Part shown: piece after piece, positions 35,223 through 43,247 of the stretch
How the letters are laid out: the number at the start of each line of letters is the position of its first letter
Position numbering within the stretch: position 1 is the first letter of the stretch
Origin: CAWCUK01 sp963798775
Lineage (GTDB): Bacteria > Bacteroidota > Ignavibacteria > Ignavibacteriales > Ignavibacteriaceae
Direction of reading: 5' to 3'
Assembly (NCBI GenBank): GCA_963798775.1
Contig: CAWCUK010000001.1
Coordinates: forward strand, 558,001-622,000
Length of the DNA: 64,000 bases
Made by a program: the position numbers and the translations under genes
Notes under the pieces: model-generated
What the model saw: only the letters and a program-made list of their open reading frames with translations
What the model was told of the DNA's origin: nothing
The model's database searches: none

Positions 35223-36463
35223 TTTATTTGCCTCATTTTTGGTTTTGCATCAACCAAAGCTTCAGGAGTTAAAGAAGGAATAACGCTTTCGGCGGCATCC
35301 AGCAATTCTGTAAAAAGACTATGGAGCAGGATCAGTGAAGCCGGTTGCTGTTCAACTATCAAATTAAAAAGTCGTACCGGATGGAAAGGGACATCTCCGA
35401 TTCCGTCTTTATTCAGATCATAACCTTTATATGAACTCCAATAATTAGAATTGAAAGAATTAAAATTATGGACGCTGTTAGTCGCAACATCGAAAGAATT
35501 AGAAATAAAATTATTACTAGTAAAACTATTATCCTCTGAATTAGCCATAAGTTTTACAGCCCAACCATTATTTCTAAAATTATTATGATCAATTTTAATT
35601 CTATTACAACCTTCTATATATATGGCTGTAGTATTTTTTATAAATTTATTGTCATGGATATTACTGTCAAAAATTTCCTTCAATAAAATTCCGTATGACG
35701 CGGGACCCCAATTACTGATAAAAGTATTATTAAACATTTCAATAAATTTTGTGTACATAACCGCTACACCGGCACCGCTATTTTCAAATATATTATTATA
35801 ATATTTACAGCTGTCGGAAAACATAAAATGAAGCCCGTAGCGAAGATTATTTGTACTGGTATTATTATGGATAACTGAAGAGCGTACAAACTCAAAGTAA
35901 ATACCGTCTCTATGTCCCGTTATTTTATTATTTGTAACTTCAATATCTCGACAGTACCATAAATGAATTCCGTTTCCGGAGGTTGTTTCAGTATTTCCGT
36001 TCGCCGAAATATTATTTCCGTCTACCTTACAGCCTGCTGATTTTGCCAAATAAATACCAAAAAAATTGTTGATTAGAATATTGCCTTTTATTAAACAGTT
36101 TTTAGCATCATCAACTTTTATAGCGGCGTTATCTTTAATAAAACTTACACCGGCATTCTTAAAAATAAAACCGGAAACTTCCACATTATCAGCTTTAATA
36201 GTTAATATTTCAGTTTTATTTTCACCGGTAACAACCGGAAAATTTTCTCCTACAAGTTTAACCGATTTATCTATTATAATATTACCTTCGGAATAAACTC
36301 CCTTTTTTACTAAAATTATATCACCCGCGGACGCTAATTTTATTGCTTCTGTTAAGGAGGAAATATTTCCCTCTTTATTTACGGTTATCTGTCTAGCATT
36401 TATACTAGTAAGAAAAATAATAGAAAGAAGAACTGGGGCTATAAAGTATTTTTTAATATTCAT
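35219..36463 (-). CDS. nosD: NosD, periplasmic beta-helix maturation protein
   Basis: 414 residues. The signal peptide ends near SINARQ (25). The body is a right-handed parallel beta-helix with CASH-type repeats (NCLIKGNILINNFFGIYLAK, DIEVTNNKITGHRDGIYFE, FIEMFNNTFISNWGPASYGI). The family-specific end region NYWSSYKGYDLNKDGIGDVP is present near 345. NosD is the periplasmic partner of NosFY in CuZ assembly. It follows nosL with an 18-bp gap. Nothing unusual. Confidence 0.95.
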   Translation of the reverse strand: MNIKKYFIAPVLLSIIFLTSINARQITVNKEGNISSLTEAIKLASAGDIILVKKGVYSEGNIIIDKSVKLVGENFPVVTGENKTEILTIKADNVEVSGFIFKNAGVSFIKDNAAIKVDDAKNCLIKGNILINNFFGIYLAKSAGCKVDGNNISANGNTETTSGNGIHLWYCRDIEVTNNKITGHRDGIYFEFVRSSVIHNNTSTNNLRYGLHFMFSDSCKYYNNIFENSGAGVAVMYTKFIEMFNNTFISNWGPASYGILLKEIFDSNIHDNKFIKNTTAIYIEGCNRIKIDHNNFRNNGWAVKLMANSEDNSFTSNNFISNSFDVATNSVHNFNSFNSNYWSSYKGYDLNKDGIGDVPFHPVRLFNLIVEQQPASLILLHSLFTELLDAAESVIPSLTPEALVDAKPKMRQIN

Positions 36464-36481
36464 CTGAAATAAATTATAATG

Positions 36482-36934
36482 TTAGTTTACTAACTTTATT
36501 ACATCGCGCCACTCTAATTGTTCACCGCCGAATTTTGTCATCATATTTTTAATAATGGATTCATGTTTTACGGCAAGAATATTCATTCCCATGGGACTGT
36601 GAAACTTTTCATTTTTCAGGTAATATGCTTTTTCAGCGTTTAAGAATTCATTCGGAGGTTGAAAATTAGTAACCAAAATAGAATGTATATTTTCTTTCAG
36701 CAGCTTTTCCTCAGAAAGAAAATCTGCTAAACATTCCGCAGAATCAAATTTATATATTTTGCCTTTTGATGTAACTAACTCAGCACCGTATTTTTTATCA
36801 CTTATTATCATTTTACAATGGGCACAACCATCTGAACCGTATTCAATAGGTTCGGGAGAAGCGGAACATGATTGGAAAATAAACGCGAAAAGGATGATTA
36901 TGATCTGTATAAAAATTTTTACACGAATTTTCAT
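36482..36934 (-). CDS. nosL: NosL, copper-chaperone lipoprotein
   Basis: 150 residues. The signal ends AFIFQSC, a Bacteroidota-style lipobox, so it is membrane-tethered. The Cu(I) site motif GCAHCKMIISD (near 36-46) and the Met-rich PMGMNILA segment near the C-terminus mark NosL, which delivers copper to apo-NosZ. Its start overlaps the stop of the upstream membrane gene by 4 bp. Confidence 0.94.
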   Translation of the reverse strand: MKIRVKIFIQIIIILFAFIFQSCSASPEPIEYGSDGCAHCKMIISDKKYGAELVTSKGKIYKFDSAECLADFLSEEKLLKENIHSILVTNFQPPNEFLNAEKAYYLKNEKFHSPMGMNILAVKHESIIKNMMTKFGGEQLEWRDVIKLVN

Positions 36935-37518
36935 CTGCTAATCCTAATTTTTTTTTTAGAATCAATATAAAGTGCTGCTAAACTTAACCCTACCGATAGA
37001 AATATTATAACAGATCCAATATATGGAATTGAAGTAGCATTAATATTAAGCAGTTGTTTAGAACCAAGCAGCGGGGGCTGATATGACATTCCAGGAACTT
37101 TAATTGGGGCATGAGGATTTAAATTATGCCCGTAGTTGTACTCCCACATGTAAAAATCTACTAAACCAACAGCGGCCATAATTATAAATGCGACAATCCA
37201 TATTTTAACAAGATTTTTATTTCCTGTAAAGGCGGCCGTTAAACCGAATAAAATCATGAAACCTATTATATAAGGCATTATTTTTAATTCCGATATAGAT
37301 TCCGGAGTAATTTTCTGCATTCCTATGTAATGATTTAAACTGTTTAATGTGTTTAAATCATTATAATTCATTCCGGTTATTTGGTTTATCCAGATGTTAA
37401 GACCAATACCTTCCGGATATTGCGGTGCTTCTAAATTAATTTTCCAAATTGGAAAGAAAAAAGTTAAAATTAGTAAAAGAGCCGCTAATCCAATTAATAT
37501 TTTTGATTTTTTATTCAT
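36931..37518 (-). CDS. NosB-like membrane protein of the nos operon
   Basis: 195 residues with four membrane helices (about 8-25, 83-100, 108-128 and 163-185) and a periplasmic region rich in Trp/Tyr/Asn, including YMWEYNYGHNLNPHAPI. A membrane protein in this position, between nosZ and nosL, is characteristic of clade II nos clusters, where it is called NosB and has no assigned function. The assignment rests on position and topology rather than on a motif. The histidines in GHNLNPHAP could touch metal, but that is a guess. Confidence 0.75.
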   Translation of the reverse strand: MNKKSKILIGLAALLLILTFFFPIWKINLEAPQYPEGIGLNIWINQITGMNYNDLNTLNSLNHYIGMQKITPESISELKIMPYIIGFMILFGLTAAFTGNKNLVKIWIVAFIIMAAVGLVDFYMWEYNYGHNLNPHAPIKVPGMSYQPPLLGSKQLLNINATSIPYIGSVIIFLSVGLSLAALYIDSKKKIRISR

Positions 37519-37672
37519 TATAATTCCGATTGATAAGAAGAAAACTTTTTCTTCTTATGATTATTACAATTACTTCCGGCTGATAATATCTCTGTTATAT
37601 GAGATAAAATTCTCTGCAGTTTTAAGTTCTGCAGAGATGATAAAAACCGAAATCATTTTGTAATCAGTAAAA

Positions 37673-39640
37673 TTATTTACCGGTGCCAAAAGCTAATTGT
37701 ACTTTGGAACCTTTTGGCGAAACACGAACATATCCTTGCATTTCTTGATGAAGAGCTGAGCAGAAATCCGTACAGTAGAATGGGAAAATACCAACTTTTT
37801 TCGGCTGCCACAGTAAAGTTTTAGTTTGACCCGGCATTATTAAAAGTTCTGAATTATTATTACCGAGTACAGCAAAACCATGCGGAATATCCCAATCCTG
37901 TTCTAAATTTGTAACGTGGAAATAGACATTATCTCCAACGTTTATTCCTTCAATATTATCCGGATTAAAATGGCTCCTTATTGCTGTTAAATATACATGC
38001 ACATCATTGCCTTTTCTTTCAACCCTAGCTTCATTTTCCCCTTTTGCGGCATAAGGATTTCCGTTATCCTCAATTTTGTAGAATTTTTTTGAATTCTTCA
38101 TTAGAATATCTGCCGGTATTGCTTGCGCATAATGAGGCTCGCCTATAGTCGGAAAATCTAACAGCACTTTCATTTTATCACCGGAAATATCAATTAGTTG
38201 AGCAGATTGGCATAATTCCGGACCGGTGGGTAAATATCTATCTTTTGTAATTTTATTAAGCGCAATTACATATTTCCCCCAAGGTTTTTTACTGTCACCG
38301 CCCGGTATACATAAATGTCCGGGAGAATAATAGGTAGGAATTCTATCGACAACTTCCCACGTCCCTATTTTCCACTTTACTATTTCTGAGGTAATAAACG
38401 CGGTAGTATATGCATATCCTTTTCCGTCAAATTCGGTATGTAGTGGGCCTAAGCCGGGATTTTTTACCTCGCCGGCCAAAATTGATTGATATTTAAGTAC
38501 AGGAATTCCGCCCACATTACCCTCATATTCTTTTTTTTCTATCGCTGAGAGCATCTTCTTAAATGAATGAACCGGAACAATTGTAGAAAGTTTTCCGTCA
38601 CCAACTATATATTCACCTGTAGGATCTATATCTACTCCATGCGGGGATTTTGGAGTAGGCAAATAATAAATCATCCCGGGACAATCTTCCGGATTAAGTA
38701 TATTTACTTCTGTAACTTTTTCGGATTTAGCAATATGTGTTTTAGGATCGATATAATTATGAAAATATTCCGTTGATACTTTTTTAGTTTTGCCTTCGGC
38801 AGCATATTTTTCCGCTAATTTCCAATTAATTGCGGCAATAAAATCTTTATCATTTTGTGAAGCATTTATTTCTAATAATGAATTTGCTTGTTCGGAATTA
38901 TAACATGTAAAAAACGCCCAATCGTGTGAAGGTCCCTTACCGGCATGGGCTAAATCATAATCAAAACCGGGCATTAAAATTTGAAACGCTATTTTCATTT
39001 TTCCGGTTTCTTTATCAACTTTAATAAAGCTAATAGTTCCTTTAAAATTTTCCTTAAATGATTTTAATGAAACATCTCTTTCGGGTATGGGTACGCTAAA
39101 ACGGGTAGATGCTACAACATATTCAGTGTTTTCTGTTGTAAATGGTGATCCGTGGTTTCCGGCGGAATTAGGTATTTCTAAAATTTCAGCTGTTTCAAAT
39201 TCTTTAAGATCTATACGCGCAATACGCGGCGTGTTATTTCCATTAATGAAGATCCATCTTCCGTCTGTTACACCGTCTGTTTGAGAAAGCTCAGGATGGT
39301 GAGCATCATCCCATGGCACAAATCCGTAAGATGTCTGAAGCATAGCTTTTGATTCTTCCGAATATCCATAACCTGATTCCGGATTTTGCGCAAATACAGA
39401 AATTACTTTAAATAACCTTCCCGAAGGCAATCCGTATACAGATAATTGACCGCTGAAACCGCCTGACATAAAAGCGTAAAAATCATCATAAGTTCCCGGC
39501 GCTACATATACTTTTTTAGAAGCATCTTTCGAATCAACTAAATCTTTATTTTGCTGACAACCTGCCATAATTAGTGCTGAAAAAATTATTGCCGAAAAAA
39601 CAACCATAATTTTCTTCTTATTCAAAAATTTCATTTTCAC
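37673..39640 (-). CDS. nosZ: Nitrous oxide reductase, Sec-type (clade II) lipoprotein
   Basis: Reduces N2O to N2. 655 residues. The export signal is Sec type with a lipobox (SALIMAGC, Cys 28) and no twin-arginine motif, the mark of clade II. The seven-bladed propeller holds the CuZ site: DDAHHPE (H114, H115) plus further histidines in NHGSPF, SPHGVDID and GPLHTEF. The C-terminal cupredoxin holds CuA: IPHGFAVLG, then C623-x3-C627-x3-H631-xx-M634 in CTDFCSALHQEM. It is preceded by a cytochrome c gene (14-bp gap) that probably supplies electrons. No nosR is present, as expected for clade II. Confidence 0.97.
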   Translation of the reverse strand: MKMKFLNKKKIMVVFSAIIFSALIMAGCQQNKDLVDSKDASKKVYVAPGTYDDFYAFMSGGFSGQLSVYGLPSGRLFKVISVFAQNPESGYGYSEESKAMLQTSYGFVPWDDAHHPELSQTDGVTDGRWIFINGNNTPRIARIDLKEFETAEILEIPNSAGNHGSPFTTENTEYVVASTRFSVPIPERDVSLKSFKENFKGTISFIKVDKETGKMKIAFQILMPGFDYDLAHAGKGPSHDWAFFTCYNSEQANSLLEINASQNDKDFIAAINWKLAEKYAAEGKTKKVSTEYFHNYIDPKTHIAKSEKVTEVNILNPEDCPGMIYYLPTPKSPHGVDIDPTGEYIVGDGKLSTIVPVHSFKKMLSAIEKKEYEGNVGGIPVLKYQSILAGEVKNPGLGPLHTEFDGKGYAYTTAFITSEIVKWKIGTWEVVDRIPTYYSPGHLCIPGGDSKKPWGKYVIALNKITKDRYLPTGPELCQSAQLIDISGDKMKVLLDFPTIGEPHYAQAIPADILMKNSKKFYKIEDNGNPYAAKGENEARVERKGNDVHVYLTAIRSHFNPDNIEGINVGDNVYFHVTNLEQDWDIPHGFAVLGNNNSELLIMPGQTKTLLWQPKKVGIFPFYCTDFCSALHQEMQGYVRVSPKGSKVQLAFGTGK

Positions 39641-39653
39641 CCTCTATATTTTT

Positions 39654-40184
39654 TTATTTTTTTTCTTTATCCACAACTCTAAAATATTCCAAAAGTGCGC
39701 GCGCGTCTTCTTCTGTTAAATTTTGATTAGGCATCGGTGTCATATAGGTAGCAAGCATTTTTTGGGCTTCGGGATGTTTTTTTAACATTTCGTCAGGGTT
39801 CATCATCATATTCATAATATATTCAGGACTTCTTCTTTCTACCAGATCTCTTTGTGCCGGACCGACATATCTTTCATCAAGTTTATGACAAGCGGCGCAT
39901 TTTACATTAAATATCGATTCTCCTTTTGAGGATAATTTTTTATCTATCGATTTTAATTCTAATTTTTCGGTAATCGGTCCAATACCATTCTCCATTTGAA
40001 AATCCGATAATCCGGAATTATTTTCAGATACTTCTGCCTGTGCGGTTTGTTCAGACGACGCAGAAGAAGAATCATATTTATTCTCTGAGCTGTCCCCGCA
40101 ATTTAATCCTATTAAGCCTGCCGATATTACCAGAATAAAAACCATTATTTTAATTCCATTGAATCTGTAGATACTTCTATTCAT
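39654..40184 (-). CDS. Cytochrome c of the nos operon
   Basis: 176 residues. The N-terminal hydrophobic segment ends GLIGLNCGDSS, which may be a relaxed lipobox. A low-complexity Ser/Glu linker (30-70) precedes a single class I c-type heme domain with CAACHKLDERYVGPAQRDL and an axial Met candidate in YMTPMPNQNL. It lies directly before nosZ, with two candidate operators in its leader (40208-40229 and 40273-40294). It is the likely electron donor to NosZ, and is about 60 percent identical by eye to the neighbouring cytochrome at 40401-40934. Confidence 0.9.
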   Translation of the reverse strand: MNRSIYRFNGIKIMVFILVISAGLIGLNCGDSSENKYDSSSASSEQTAQAEVSENNSGLSDFQMENGIGPITEKLELKSIDKKLSSKGESIFNVKCAACHKLDERYVGPAQRDLVERRSPEYIMNMMMNPDEMLKKHPEAQKMLATYMTPMPNQNLTEEDARALLEYFRVVDKEKK

Positions 40185-40207
40185 ATTTTTGAACCTTTCT
40201 TTTATAA

Positions 40208-40229
40208 AATAAGACTTTTTTGTCCGATT
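40208..40229 (-). promoter_or_regulatory. Candidate Rrf2/NsrR-type operator, nos operon, proximal
   Basis: AATAAGA-N8-TCCGATT matches 12 of 14 arm positions of the perfect site 43 bases further upstream, with identical spacing, and lies 24 bases before the cytochrome c start. Confidence 0.5.
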
Positions 40230-40272
40230 TAATGTTAAATAAATATTTCGTTTTATTAATTGACGAAATCAT

Positions 40273-40294
40273 AATCAGATTTTTTTATCTGATT
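40273..40294 (-). promoter_or_regulatory. Candidate Rrf2/NsrR-type operator, nos operon, distal
   Basis: Perfect AATCAGA-TTTTTTTA-TCTGATT inverted repeat, same arms and 8-base spacer as the site before rrf2 (33610-33631). Both sites are followed on the plus strand by AAAC. It lies 89 bases upstream of the cytochrome c gene that heads the nos operon. Confidence 0.75.
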
Positions 40295-40355
40295 AAACTT
40301 AATAACAATACAAACATTTGTCAACTTCTTTTAGAAATATTTAGGAGAGAAAAGA

Positions 40356-40381
40356 GGCATTTCCATTAGTTGGGAAATGCC
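40356..40381 (-). terminator. Terminator between the two cytochrome c genes
   Basis: GGCATTTCC-N8-GGAAATGCC, a perfect 9-bp stem followed on the minus strand by TCTTTTCTCT. It lies 20 bases past the stop of the cytochrome at 40401, so that gene is a separate transcript from the nos operon. Confidence 0.85.
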
Positions 40382-40400
40382 TTAAAATTTATTTGATGAA

Positions 40401-40934
40401 TTATTTCTCTTTATCAACGTATCGGAAATATTCTAAAACCTGCCGAGCTTCTTCTCGTGTTAAGTTTTGATTAGTCATTGGGGTTTTATATTGGGCAAGC
40501 ATTTTTTGAGCTTCAGGATTTTTATCAAGCATTCCTTGCGGATTTAAAATCATGTTCATTATATATTCGGGACTTCTTCTTTCTATAACATCTCTTTGCG
40601 CGGGACCAATTAATTTTTCATCTAATTTATGGCAGGCTGTACATTTAGAATTAAAAATATCTTTTCCCTTCATTGCCATATCTTTATCAATTTTTCCAAG
40701 CTTTAAATCTTCTGTCACCGGACCGATACCATGTTTAACTTGCCAATCCGTGAGCTCTGTATTTTCACTATTATTGGTCTGATTTTGCATTTGAGTTTGA
40801 TTCTCAGAATTTTGTTCCTGCGGCTGTCCGGTATCATATTTATTTCCGTTATTATTTCCGCATGCCCAAGCTAAAACCATTAAAGACATTGTTATTACCA
40901 ATATGTAAATTTTATACAAATTTGAAATTTTCAT
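40401..40934 (-). CDS. Cytochrome c, second paralogue
   Basis: 177 residues. The signal ends MVLAWACGNNNG, a probable lipobox at Cys 25. A Gln/Asn-rich linker (30-60) leads to a class I heme domain with CTACHKLDEKLIGPAQRDV and an axial Met in YKTPMTNQNL. It is clearly a tandem duplicate of the cytochrome at 39654-40184. It has its own terminator and no AATCAGA operator upstream, so it may be expressed under different conditions. Possible roles are electron donor to NosZ or to the NirK heme domain. Confidence 0.9.
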   Translation of the reverse strand: MKISNLYKIYILVITMSLMVLAWACGNNNGNKYDTGQPQEQNSENQTQMQNQTNNSENTELTDWQVKHGIGPVTEDLKLGKIDKDMAMKGKDIFNSKCTACHKLDEKLIGPAQRDVIERRSPEYIMNMILNPQGMLDKNPEAQKMLAQYKTPMTNQNLTREEARQVLEYFRYVDKEK

Positions 40935-41130
40935 TTTTCACATCCTTTCTCAATAAAAACAAATTCATTATTCAAAAATTATTATTCAAGTTTATATTAA
41001 CAATGATATTTAACACAAAAACAAAAGGAAAATAAATAATAACCATTTTTTCTATATTTTGTTTTTGCTAATCTGCTTTACTATATTCACTTAACCTTTA
41101 AACTCATACTTTAATATTGGGAAGGATCTT

Positions 41131-42264
41131 ATGAGAAAATTATTTCTACTTATTTTTATTCTTTCCGCCGCAGCAGTTTTTCCTCAGAACATAAAAGTTA
41201 CAGATTACCAAGTGCCGATTAGCAGGGCTAAATCTTTAAGATTTAACGGAACATGGAATTGGTCGCAAACCGGAACAAATGTAACTTCTAATAATGCAAA
41301 CGCTAATCTTTTATTTAAATCATTCTATTCTTCTTTGCCTTTAGCCTGGTTTTTAAATGTTAATGCTACCGGAGGAAAAGTTTACTCCGATTATACACAT
41401 AATATTAATATTGACGCCAGTTTCAGAAAATACATCTGGAATAAGCGTGATTGGTTCGGGTTTTCTCAAATTACAGCCGAACACGCCACAAATTATAAAC
41501 AAGTTGCTTCGGATTTAACTGTCGGTTTTGGTTACGGCCGTTATATAAACGCAACCGCACTGGCAAAAGCCGTTAGGATAGAAGAACATTTACTTCAGGA
41601 TGATGTATTAAATACATATTTGCCGAAGGAAATAATGATAAAAATCGCTAATATAATAGAACGAGAAAGTGAGTATAAAGATATTTACGGCGATACTTAT
41701 GAAACATATTGGTTTGATGCCATCGAAAATGAAATTAAAAAATCAGACGCACTAAACGGCGATAAGGTCGGTTCTTTGGGAATTTTGAGAATGCGGCAAG
41801 TACTTTTCGGAATTAATGAAAGAGTAAACGATAGATATTATGGCTGGGATGTAACTCTCGGAATTTTATTCCCTCTTTCTACCTTTGATAAATCCACTCC
41901 CGGAAATCCAAATTTAACTTTAAGCGGAAGATATTCTGTTCCTATAAATTGGCAGACCCAAATAAATACTATTGCGGAAGCCTTTACCCCGATTGATTCA
42001 TTATTTTTTAAGGAAGCCAGAACAAGAATTGGCTTGGATTTTATTTATGAACTTAGCAGCAGAATTAATTTTGTTTCGGGTTACCGATTAGGTTTATTTA
42101 AACCCTCAACCGGAAAAGCAGTTGTTGAACATAATTTAAACGCTTCGTTTTGGTATTATTTAGAAAATAATATTTATTTAACTATTACCGGCGATTTCAC
42201 TAAGCAAGGCGATAATCCTAAAATAATAAAAACAAATGTAGGACTTCAATATAATCTATTTTAA
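41131..42264 (+). CDS. Outer-membrane beta-barrel protein
   Basis: 377 residues. The signal peptide ends at AAAVFPQN (19). The rest is dominated by alternating amphipathic strands (LRFNGTWNWSQTG, INIDASFRKYIWN, LTVGFGYGRYINA, NLNASFWYYLENN) and ends in a strand with terminal Phe (NVGLQYNLF), the usual outer-membrane barrel signal. An internal helical stretch (about 150-215, rich in Glu/Lys) may be a periplasmic or plug segment. The specific function is unknown. It is divergent from the second cytochrome c gene and carries its own RBS (GGAAGGAT). Confidence 0.75.
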   Translation: MRKLFLLIFILSAAAVFPQNIKVTDYQVPISRAKSLRFNGTWNWSQTGTNVTSNNANANLLFKSFYSSLPLAWFLNVNATGGKVYSDYTHNINIDASFRKYIWNKRDWFGFSQITAEHATNYKQVASDLTVGFGYGRYINATALAKAVRIEEHLLQDDVLNTYLPKEIMIKIANIIERESEYKDIYGDTYETYWFDAIENEIKKSDALNGDKVGSLGILRMRQVLFGINERVNDRYYGWDVTLGILFPLSTFDKSTPGNPNLTLSGRYSVPINWQTQINTIAEAFTPIDSLFFKEARTRIGLDFIYELSSRINFVSGYRLGLFKPSTGKAVVEHNLNASFWYYLENNIYLTITGDFTKQGDNPKIIKTNVGLQYNLF

Positions 42265-42281
42265 AAATTGCAGGTTTATAT

Positions 42282-43247
42282 TTAAGAAACAACATCATTT
42301 TTAACATAATTTCTTTCGAAATAAAGTCGTCCTATTTCAGCTCCTACAATAAAAACTACGGATGAATAGTAAATCCAGAACGCTACCACAACGCCTAAGG
42401 CGTACGCTCCGTATATTTTACCGAGAGTAGTAAAATTATGAATATAAAAACCAAAAACCTGCTTAGCCGCTTCCCATAAAATAGCGGCCCAGAATGCACT
42501 TATAAAAGTAGCCTTCCTTCCTATTTTTCTTATCGGAACAGAAACATAAAGCATAAAGAATACGATAAAAATTACAATAAATGAAAGAAGCGAAAATATA
42601 AAATGTTCAAATATTCCGCTTTCTAAAAATTTAAGAAATTGGAGCTGCGTAGCTGATTTCCTAAGTAAATCTAAAGTAGGCATTAAAATAGTGGTAAGAA
42701 AAAATATAATAATTACCATAACCACCAGCGCAAAATCGCGGAGTTTAGCAACAATAAAATGAACATCCGCCTCTACCGCGAAAACTTTATTTAGAATTGT
42801 ACGCATGCTGCTGAAGAGCCCGCTTGCGGCAAAAAGTAAACCGAAAGCTCCCACAATTCCAGCAATAGTTTTATATTCTATTACTTCATTTATGCGGGTA
42901 AAAATTACTTTTTTAACAAACTCGGAATATTTGTAATAAGGGATTAAAGTATCAATTAAAGTATTAACCTGGAACTGCATGTAAGAAGAATCCAGAATAT
43001 TTCCTAATACAGCGAAAATGATAAGTATAAAAGGAATGATACAAACAAAAAGAGAAAACGCTAATCCGCCGGCAAACAAAAAAATATGATGCTCGTCCGC
43101 TCGCTTCGATAACCCGAGAAAATAGTGATTGATAAATTCCTTCGTCTTATAATAAGAAGGATTTAGATGTAGAAGAAACCTTAACTTTCTAAATAATGTA
43201 TAAAGTTTCCAATTTCGTGCCTTCTGTTTAAGCTTTTTTTTAAGCAT
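42282..43247 (-). CDS. YihY/BrkB-family inner-membrane protein
   Basis: 321 residues with six membrane helices. Family landmarks are GLAFSLFVCIIPFILIIFAV (near 60-80), GAFGLLFAASGLFSSMRTIL (near 132) and AKQVFGFYIHNFTTLGKIYGAYA (near 262), the usual YihY core. The family was once mislabelled RNase BN, and its true activity is unclear. The start overlaps the purL stop by 8 bp. The basic N-terminus is cytoplasmic. Confidence 0.9.
   Translation of the reverse strand: MLKKKLKQKARNWKLYTLFRKLRFLLHLNPSYYKTKEFINHYFLGLSKRADEHHIFLFAGGLAFSLFVCIIPFILIIFAVLGNILDSSYMQFQVNTLIDTLIPYYKYSEFVKKVIFTRINEVIEYKTIAGIVGAFGLLFAASGLFSSMRTILNKVFAVEADVHFIVAKLRDFALVVMVIIIFFLTTILMPTLDLLRKSATQLQFLKFLESGIFEHFIFSLLSFIVIFIVFFMLYVSVPIRKIGRKATFISAFWAAILWEAAKQVFGFYIHNFTTLGKIYGAYALGVVVAFWIYYSSVVFIVGAEIGRLYFERNYVKNDVVS

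Noticed and set aside
40208..40294. FNR/CRP-type half sites (TTGAT-N4-ATCAA) upstream of nos
   Set aside because: The visible dyads fit AATCAGA-N8-TCTGATT and no TTGAT-N4-ATCAA was found in the leader.
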